Assembly: GCA_050260275.1 (NCBI GenBank)
Contig: JBLNBX010000114.1
Span: 1 to 10,070 of the forward strand
Length of the DNA: 10,070 nucleotides
Source of the DNA: DATMXS01 sp050260275
GTDB lineage: Bacteria > Acidobacteriota > Terriglobia > Bryobacterales > Bryobacteraceae
Direction: 5' to 3'
Position numbers and translations under genes: made by a program. Positions 5,511-10,070 of the stretch are shown here, piece after piece (positions within the stretch are counted from its first letter, which is position 1; each line of letters opens with the position of its first letter). The notes beneath the pieces were generated by a model. The model saw only the letters and a list, made by a program, of their open reading frames with translations. It made no database searches and was not told the DNA's origin.

Positions 5511-6140
5511 GTGAAACGCTTAGCATACTTCGTGATCGCAGCCGCGACCGCAGCGCCGCTTGCGGCTCAGTGGTACCCGCGCCATAACTTCACGTTTGGC
5601 GTCGGGGGTGCGTCGCCGCAGGGCGAGCTCGCTGACTACGGATTTCGCAACCGGCCCGGCATATCGGTGGGCTACGGTTACCGCTTCTCGAGGTACCTGC
5701 AAGCGGACGGCGGACTCGACGTGGTTTTCGGCGCCGGCGGCATCCGCGACTACCTCAATACCGATTTCGGCCCGCTTCGCATCCGCGACTACCAGTTCTT
5801 CCTGCCGCTCGGCGGGCGCGCGATCTTGCCCGTCGCGGATGACAGGGTGCTGCTGTTCGGCGGCGGAGGCGCGGCGTGGATGAAGTACAGCGAGCGGCTG
5901 CGCCAACCCAGCGACTTCTACCATTTCGAGTGTCCGGTGTGTTCCAGCCGCAGTGGGTGGGGTGGCTACGCGCTGGCCGGCGTTAACTATTTTCTCGACA
6001 GCAGCCAGCTTTTCCGTGTGGGCGTGACGGTTAAGACGTATCGAGGCCATACCCAGGGCGATCCTTTTGGGGATGTGCCCGGGTTCAAGACGAACGACCG
6101 TTGGATCAATGTCCTCGGCGAGTTCGGCGTCAGCTTTTAG
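5511..6140 (+). CDS. Secreted outer-membrane beta-barrel protein
   Basis: The 209-residue protein begins with a Sec signal peptide (MKRLAYFVIAAATAAPLAAQ, cleavage near residue 19-20), followed by alternating aromatic and small residues typical of membrane beta strands: FTFGVGGAS, ISVGYGYRF, DGGLDVVFGAGG, YALAGVNYF, LFRVGVTVKTY. It ends in WINVLGEFGVSF with a terminal Phe, the usual signal for BAM-dependent outer-membrane insertion. It resembles small eight-stranded barrels of the OmpA-like/OMP_b-brl type, but no subfamily is recognisable. A CxxC pair (CPVC, residues 141-144) sits in a probable extracellular loop, which is uncommon in such barrels and could form a disulfide or bind metal. The start is GTG, with no good Shine-Dalgarno site. 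It follows the four-helix membrane protein and probably shares its transcript. Its stop overlaps the stop of the convergent debranching enzyme gene. Confidence 0.8.
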   Translation: MKRLAYFVIAAATAAPLAAQWYPRHNFTFGVGGASPQGELADYGFRNRPGISVGYGYRFSRYLQADGGLDVVFGAGGIRDYLNTDFGPLRIRDYQFFLPLGGRAILPVADDRVLLFGGGGAAWMKYSERLRQPSDFYHFECPVCSSRSGWGGYALAGVNYFLDSSQLFRVGVTVKTYRGHTQGDPFGDVPGFKTNDRWINVLGEFGVSF

Positions 6141-8230
6141 TACTCTTCTTCCCGTTCGGCCGTGTTCATGAAGCAGCGTATGAGTTCCGCTACGCTCCAG
6201 GCTTGAGCGACGCATCCGCGGGGAGTGAAGGGCGCCTCGGCGTCGAAGATCTCGCTGACGGTTCCGATGCAGGCTTCCGAAAGCGTCGTCCCGCAACCGG
6301 AGAGGAACCCGCGCGCTTCCGCCCGGCGTTCCGGATAGGCGCGCAGCCATGCATCAACGAACGGACCCAGCAGCCATGTCCACACCGTGCCCTGGTGGTA
6401 GGCCGCGTCGCGCGCGCGCAGGTCGCCGTAGTACTTCGGCTTGTAATCCGGACTGCCGGGTGCGAGCGACCGCAGCCCGACGGGCGTCAGAAGGTGCTCG
6501 CGGACGACGTCGACCACGCGCGCCCATTTCGAACGTTCTAGAATCGGGCTGTCGAGCGAGACGGCCAGCACCTGGTTAGGCCGCAGCGACGCGTCATCGC
6601 CGTTCTCGCCGTCGATGACATCGTATAGATATCCGCCATCCGCGTACCAGAACCTGCGATTGAACGATTCTCGCGCGCGGGCCGCATGTTCGTCGAACCG
6701 CCGCGCGTGCTGCGGGTCCCACTCGTCCTCCACCCAGCGCGCGAACAGGCGCAGCGCGTTATACCAGAGCGCGTTGATCTCGACCGCCTTGCCGCGCCGG
6801 GGCGTCACCACCCAGTCGCCGACCTTCGCGTCCATCCACGTCAACTGGTAGCCCTGAGCGCCCTGTCTCAGAAGGCCGTCCGCCGGATCGACGCCTATCC
6901 CAAAGCGCGTGCCGCGCAGGTGGTGGTCGAGGATGTCCTGCAGCTTGGGGAGGAGCAGCCGCAGCGTGGCCCGGTCGTCGGTGGCCTGCAAGTATCTGTT
7001 GATCGCGTGGAAGTACCACAGCGTGGCATCGGCCGTGTGGTACAGGCCCTCCGTCTGCCCTTCGGGAAACATGTTCGGGAGGAGCCCGTCGCGGATGTAG
7101 TAAGAGAACGTCCGGAGTATCCAGCCGGCTTCCATCCTGCGTCCGGTGGCCAGCGCGAGCCCCTCAAGGCTGATCATGGTGTCGCGGCCCCAGTCGGTGA
7201 ACCAGTGGTAGCCGGCGATGACCGTGCGCGTCTCGTCGCCGGCCGCGCGCGATCGCGCGGCGTCCTCGATGCGGCCCACCGGCGTGATGATGAACTGGTC
7301 CGCCGCCAGCACCAGCTCGGGGGCGAACCCCTCGCGCAGCTTGCGGTCGCAGTTGTGAAGCAGGAAGTAGCGGCGGTCCTGCTCGGCTGCGAGAGCGTCG
7401 TCAGGCGAGAGCGCGCGAATCGTCTCCCATCCCTCCGTTGAGGCGACGAGCGTGACCGGCTCATCCGGGCCGAGATCGACCCGAAAAAAGCCCGGGCTAT
7501 GCAGTTCGCCGACGAAATCGTACCCGCGGCTGTGCTCGGCCGCGTAGACCAGCGTCGCCGAGTGCTGGTCGGTCGTGAATGAGGAGCGGGAGCCGTACAG
7601 CCGCATGCGCAGCCGCGGTGCATCGGCGCCGGCCAACAACTCAATCTGGTCGCCCGAGATGAACAGGTCGGCCGGACGGCCCGAAGCCACGCTCACCGGA
7701 GCATCATGCGAACGGAACTGCGCTGCCGGCCTGAGCCCCAGCCGCAGCGTCTGGTCGCCCTGCACCATCCGGTAAAGGATGAAAGTGGTGTTCTGGCGGT
7801 AGGGCATGATGATGCGCCGCTCTACGAGAAAACCTCCCGCATCGAACACCCATACCGGCAGGCCATTCTCAAGCCGGAACTCGACGAGTTCAGCCATTGC
7901 GTCTATGCGGCGCAGTTCGTTGATCCACTCCTCTCCGCCGAGCGCGATGCGGCGGCGGTCGGGCAGCCGCACCTGCTCGCTGAGCGCGTTGAGCATCATC
8001 ATGCGCCCGAACGGCGCGGGCAGCGCGGCCACGAGCAGGCCGTGGTAGCGGCGCGTGACCGGCCCTGCGACCGTCCCCGAAGCATAGCCGCCAAGGCCGT
8101 TCGTGACGAGCCATTCTTTCCTCAGGTGCGGGTCTTCGCCGCGCTCCGACTGCAACTCCGCTTTGCGGACGATCGCCGGCCAGTCCTTAGGCGTGGGAAA
8201 GTAGAACGGTTTCTGTGCTGCCTCAGGCAT
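6137..8230 (-). CDS. Glycogen debranching enzyme, GH133 (amylo-alpha-1,6-glucosidase)
   Basis: This 697-residue cytoplasmic enzyme hydrolyses alpha-1,6 branch linkages of glycogen. The N-terminal domain (about 35-250) has the family hallmark WLVTNGLGGYASGTVAG followed by TRRYHGLLVAA. The C-terminal (alpha/alpha)6 barrel (about 300-690) carries HWFTDWGRDTMISLEGL with Asp346 and Asp350, DATLWYFHAINRY, LTWMDAKVGDWVVTPR and GTVWTWLLGPFVDAW, all typical of archaeal-type debranching enzymes. Length is normal for the single-activity family and it lacks the transferase half of eukaryotic debranchers. Its ATG (8228-8230) lies inside the end of treZ, so the genes overlap by 8 nt and translation is probably coupled. 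The position suggests that it prepares branched glycogen for the TreY-TreZ trehalose route, taking the place held by the GH13 debranching enzyme TreX in other bacteria; that role is inferred. Its 3' end overlaps the barrel gene by 4 nt. Confidence 0.93.
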   Translation of the reverse strand: MPEAAQKPFYFPTPKDWPAIVRKAELQSERGEDPHLRKEWLVTNGLGGYASGTVAGPVTRRYHGLLVAALPAPFGRMMMLNALSEQVRLPDRRRIALGGEEWINELRRIDAMAELVEFRLENGLPVWVFDAGGFLVERRIIMPYRQNTTFILYRMVQGDQTLRLGLRPAAQFRSHDAPVSVASGRPADLFISGDQIELLAGADAPRLRMRLYGSRSSFTTDQHSATLVYAAEHSRGYDFVGELHSPGFFRVDLGPDEPVTLVASTEGWETIRALSPDDALAAEQDRRYFLLHNCDRKLREGFAPELVLAADQFIITPVGRIEDAARSRAAGDETRTVIAGYHWFTDWGRDTMISLEGLALATGRRMEAGWILRTFSYYIRDGLLPNMFPEGQTEGLYHTADATLWYFHAINRYLQATDDRATLRLLLPKLQDILDHHLRGTRFGIGVDPADGLLRQGAQGYQLTWMDAKVGDWVVTPRRGKAVEINALWYNALRLFARWVEDEWDPQHARRFDEHAARARESFNRRFWYADGGYLYDVIDGENGDDASLRPNQVLAVSLDSPILERSKWARVVDVVREHLLTPVGLRSLAPGSPDYKPKYYGDLRARDAAYHQGTVWTWLLGPFVDAWLRAYPERRAEARGFLSGCGTTLSEACIGTVSEIFDAEAPFTPRGCVAQAWSVAELIRCFMNTAEREEEY

Positions 8231-10070
8231 CTTCGTCTTTCTCCCGCTTTCTGAGAGCGATGGTCTCCTGTTCGAGGCGGCACTCGCGTTCCAGAACGCC
8301 GGGCGACGGATCCACCGGCTTCATCAGCACCGCGGCATGGGCCGGAAACACCCAGCCGGCGCCCCTCTCGACGGGTGGAGTCCCCAGCCCGCCGTAAACC
8401 TCGTCGTCGGTGCCGAGCACCTTCTCCCAGCGCTTCTCGCAGGGCGGGGCAAGCAGCGGTTCGGGCGCGGGCGTCAGGTCCAGGTCCGGGCCGAAGTTGA
8501 CGAGAAGCAGGCGGTCGTCGCCCTTTTCGCCGAACCATCGCAGTACCAGCGCCTCGGGGCCCACGACGGCTCCCTCGAGCACGCCCGCGCGTTGCACACG
8601 GATGGTGGGGTCCTCGCGGCGCAGCCGGAGAAGGTCGCGGTGCAGGCGATAGATGTGCGCGTTGGTGACGCGGTCAGCGAAATTGAGGACTGAGCGCTCG
8701 AATGCCTCCTGTTGGTCCGGCACGAGGACGCCATCCATGTCCGGAGCTCTCAGGCTCGGGAATTGGCGCAGGAAGCCGGCCCGGCCGTGGTAGATGGCCC
8801 GCATCAGTTCAGGCTTGTGATCCGCGAAGTAGAGGAATGGCGTGGTGGCCGCGAACTCCTGCCCCTGGAAGAGCATCGGAGTGCCCGGCGCGAGCAGCAT
8901 CACGGCGGTCATGGCCTTCAGGCGCCCGGGGCTCGTGAGCGCGTGCAGGCGGTGCCCGCGCGCGGTGTTTGCGATCTGGTCGTGGTTCTGCGTGTAGATA
9001 ACGAACGCCGCCGGGGGCACTCCCTCCGCCGGCTGGCCGCGGCGTTTGCCCTGCCACGCATAGACCTGCCCCTGGAACAGGAAGCCGCGGCGCAGAGCGG
9101 AGATAAGCTCCTGGGGTGTCCCGCGGTAGTCGCTGTAGTAGGCCTCTCTGCGGCCGGTAAGCGCAACCATCGCACTGTGATGGAAATCGTCGTTCCAGAG
9201 CATGTCCAGCCCGTACCCGCCGTGGCCGGGATGGCGGACTATGCGCGTGTGCTGCGGCTCGTTTTCCGCCACCAACAGGATCGAGCGCCCGCCGGCCGCC
9301 CGGCGAGCGGCGCGGCCGATCTCCGCCAGGATGTGGGTTTCCGACGAGTCCGAAATAGCCTGAGTGGCGTCCAGCCGCAGCCCGTCCATGTGGAATTCCG
9401 AGATCCAGTACGCCGCATTCGCCGTGAAGAATTCGCGTACGGGCGCGGAGTCCGGACCGTCAAAGTTGATTTGCTCGCCCCACTCGTTACCGCGTCCTGT
9501 GAGGTACTCCTCCGCAAACTCCTTCAGGTAATTCCCGTCCGGACCGAAGTGGTTGTAGACCACATCGAGCAACACGCCGAGCCCCGCCGCGTGCGCGCGA
9601 TCCACGAACCGGCGCAGGTCGTCGGGCCGCCCATACAGCCGCGTGGGGGCGAACAGATCCACGCCGTCGTAACCCCAACCGAACCTGCCGGCAAAATCCG
9701 CCACGGGCATTAGTTCGACGGCCGTGATGCCTAGCGACGCGAGTTCCGGCAACTGATCCGCCGCGGCGGCCCAGGTTCCTTCGCGCGTGAAGGTTCCGGT
9801 GTGTATTTCGTAGATCACCTGGCCTTCGGGAGCCAGACCGGGCCAGCCCGTGTCCGTCCAGGAGAACGCGCCGGGGTCGATCACCTCTGACGGGCCGTGC
9901 GGGCCTTCCGGCTGGAACCGCGACACGGGGTCCGGGTACAGTGCCTCGCGTCCGTCCAGGCGGAAGCGGTACAGCGCGCCGGGGCGCGCGCTTCGCGCCC
10001 AGCCAGAGAAGTAGCCGCCCGCATCGGGCTCGAGCGCGACCGCGCCCGTCTCAAGCACCACATCGACCCG
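8223..10070 (-). CDS. treZ: Malto-oligosyltrehalose trehalohydrolase (5' end outside window)
   Basis: TreZ cleaves the alpha-1,4 bond next to the terminal trehalose of maltooligosyl-trehalose (made by TreY), releasing trehalose; it acts in the cytoplasm. The visible 615 residues begin inside the N-terminal CBM48-like domain (RVDVVLETGAVALEPD...GALYRFRLDG), so roughly 20-40 residues are missing. The frame stays open to the edge, and the GTG at 10061 is unlikely to be the true start. The GH13 barrel follows: VIYEIHTGTFTREGTW, GWGYDGVDLFAPTRLYG, LLDVVYNHFGPDGNYL, nucleophile Asp in GLRLDATQAI (codon 9369-9371), acid/base Glu in LLVAENE (codon 9264-9266) and Asp in TQNHDQIAN (codon 8979-8981). 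This pattern separates TreZ from the related branching enzyme GlgB. A C-terminal beta domain ends near HAAVLMKP, followed by a charged tail of about 30 residues. The overlap with the debranching enzyme gene indicates one operon. Confidence 0.93.
   Translation of the reverse strand, partial: RVDVVLETGAVALEPDAGGYFSGWARSARPGALYRFRLDGREALYPDPVSRFQPEGPHGPSEVIDPGAFSWTDTGWPGLAPEGQVIYEIHTGTFTREGTWAAAADQLPELASLGITAVELMPVADFAGRFGWGYDGVDLFAPTRLYGRPDDLRRFVDRAHAAGLGVLLDVVYNHFGPDGNYLKEFAEEYLTGRGNEWGEQINFDGPDSAPVREFFTANAAYWISEFHMDGLRLDATQAISDSSETHILAEIGRAARRAAGGRSILLVAENEPQHTRIVRHPGHGGYGLDMLWNDDFHHSAMVALTGRREAYYSDYRGTPQELISALRRGFLFQGQVYAWQGKRRGQPAEGVPPAAFVIYTQNHDQIANTARGHRLHALTSPGRLKAMTAVMLLAPGTPMLFQGQEFAATTPFLYFADHKPELMRAIYHGRAGFLRQFPSLRAPDMDGVLVPDQQEAFERSVLNFADRVTNAHIYRLHRDLLRLRREDPTIRVQRAGVLEGAVVGPEALVLRWFGEKGDDRLLLVNFGPDLDLTPAPEPLLAPPCEKRWEKVLGTDDEVYGGLGTPPVERGAGWVFPAHAAVLMKPVDPSPGVLERECRLEQETIALRKREKDEDA

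Noticed and set aside
8712..9713. A 333-codon plus-strand frame inside treZ
   Set aside because: Antisense shadow of the GH13 barrel, whose catalytic motifs are intact on the minus strand.
1..10070. CRISPR arrays, tRNA/rRNA genes, insertion sequences, defence or phage modules
   Set aside because: I looked for regularly spaced repeats, cloverleaf-like stretches, transposase motifs and long inverted repeats and saw none that stand up.

Overview
The window is about 10 kb of GC-rich (by eye above 60%) bacterial chromosome. It carries seven complete or nearly complete protein genes and one partial ORF at the left edge. The mix suggests a Gram-negative (diderm) bacterium: an outer-membrane beta-barrel protein with a signal peptide, RecN, GalE, and a trehalose/glycogen pair made of TreZ and a GH133 debranching enzyme. 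The style (short alanine-rich signal peptides, few Shine-Dalgarno sites, -10-like hexamers almost touching start codons) would fit Acidobacteriota such as the Bryobacterales/Solibacter group. That placement is an inference without any marker gene search.

Layout, left to right. (1) 1-191: the 3' end of an unrecognised plus-strand ORF with different codon habits from its neighbours, then an 80-nt gap with nothing recognisable. (2) 272-1715, minus strand: a two-gene unit, galE (UDP-glucose 4-epimerase) followed after 4 nt by a C_GCAxxG_C_C-family cysteine protein. (3) 1716-1812: a divergent intergenic region with a strong ribosome binding site for the next gene. (4) 1813-6140, plus strand: an L-fucose/L-arabinose isomerase-family protein, a perfect GC-rich hairpin, recN (double-strand break repair), a four-helix membrane protein of unknown function, and a secreted outer-membrane beta-barrel protein. 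The spacing and promoter-like sites suggest that the isomerase, recN and the membrane protein each have their own promoter; the barrel gene probably follows the membrane protein gene. (5) 6137-10070, minus strand: treZ (malto-oligosyltrehalose trehalohydrolase, truncated by the window edge) followed by a GH133 glycogen debranching enzyme that overlaps it by 8 nt. This unit meets the barrel gene tail to tail, with overlapping stop codons.

How the genes work together: the clearest functional unit is treZ plus the debranching enzyme. The debranching enzyme would open alpha-1,6 branches of glycogen, TreY (not in the window) would convert chain ends to maltooligosyl-trehalose, and TreZ would release trehalose. 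GalE supplies UDP-galactose for surface glycans, but it is paired with an unexplained redox-type cysteine protein. The isomerase stands alone without a kinase, aldolase or transporter, so its substrate is open. I see no rRNA, tRNA, CRISPR array, insertion sequence or defence system, and no clearly new multi-gene system. The best leads are a probably leaderless recN, the start-site correction for the membrane protein, the orphan isomerase, and the odd left edge.
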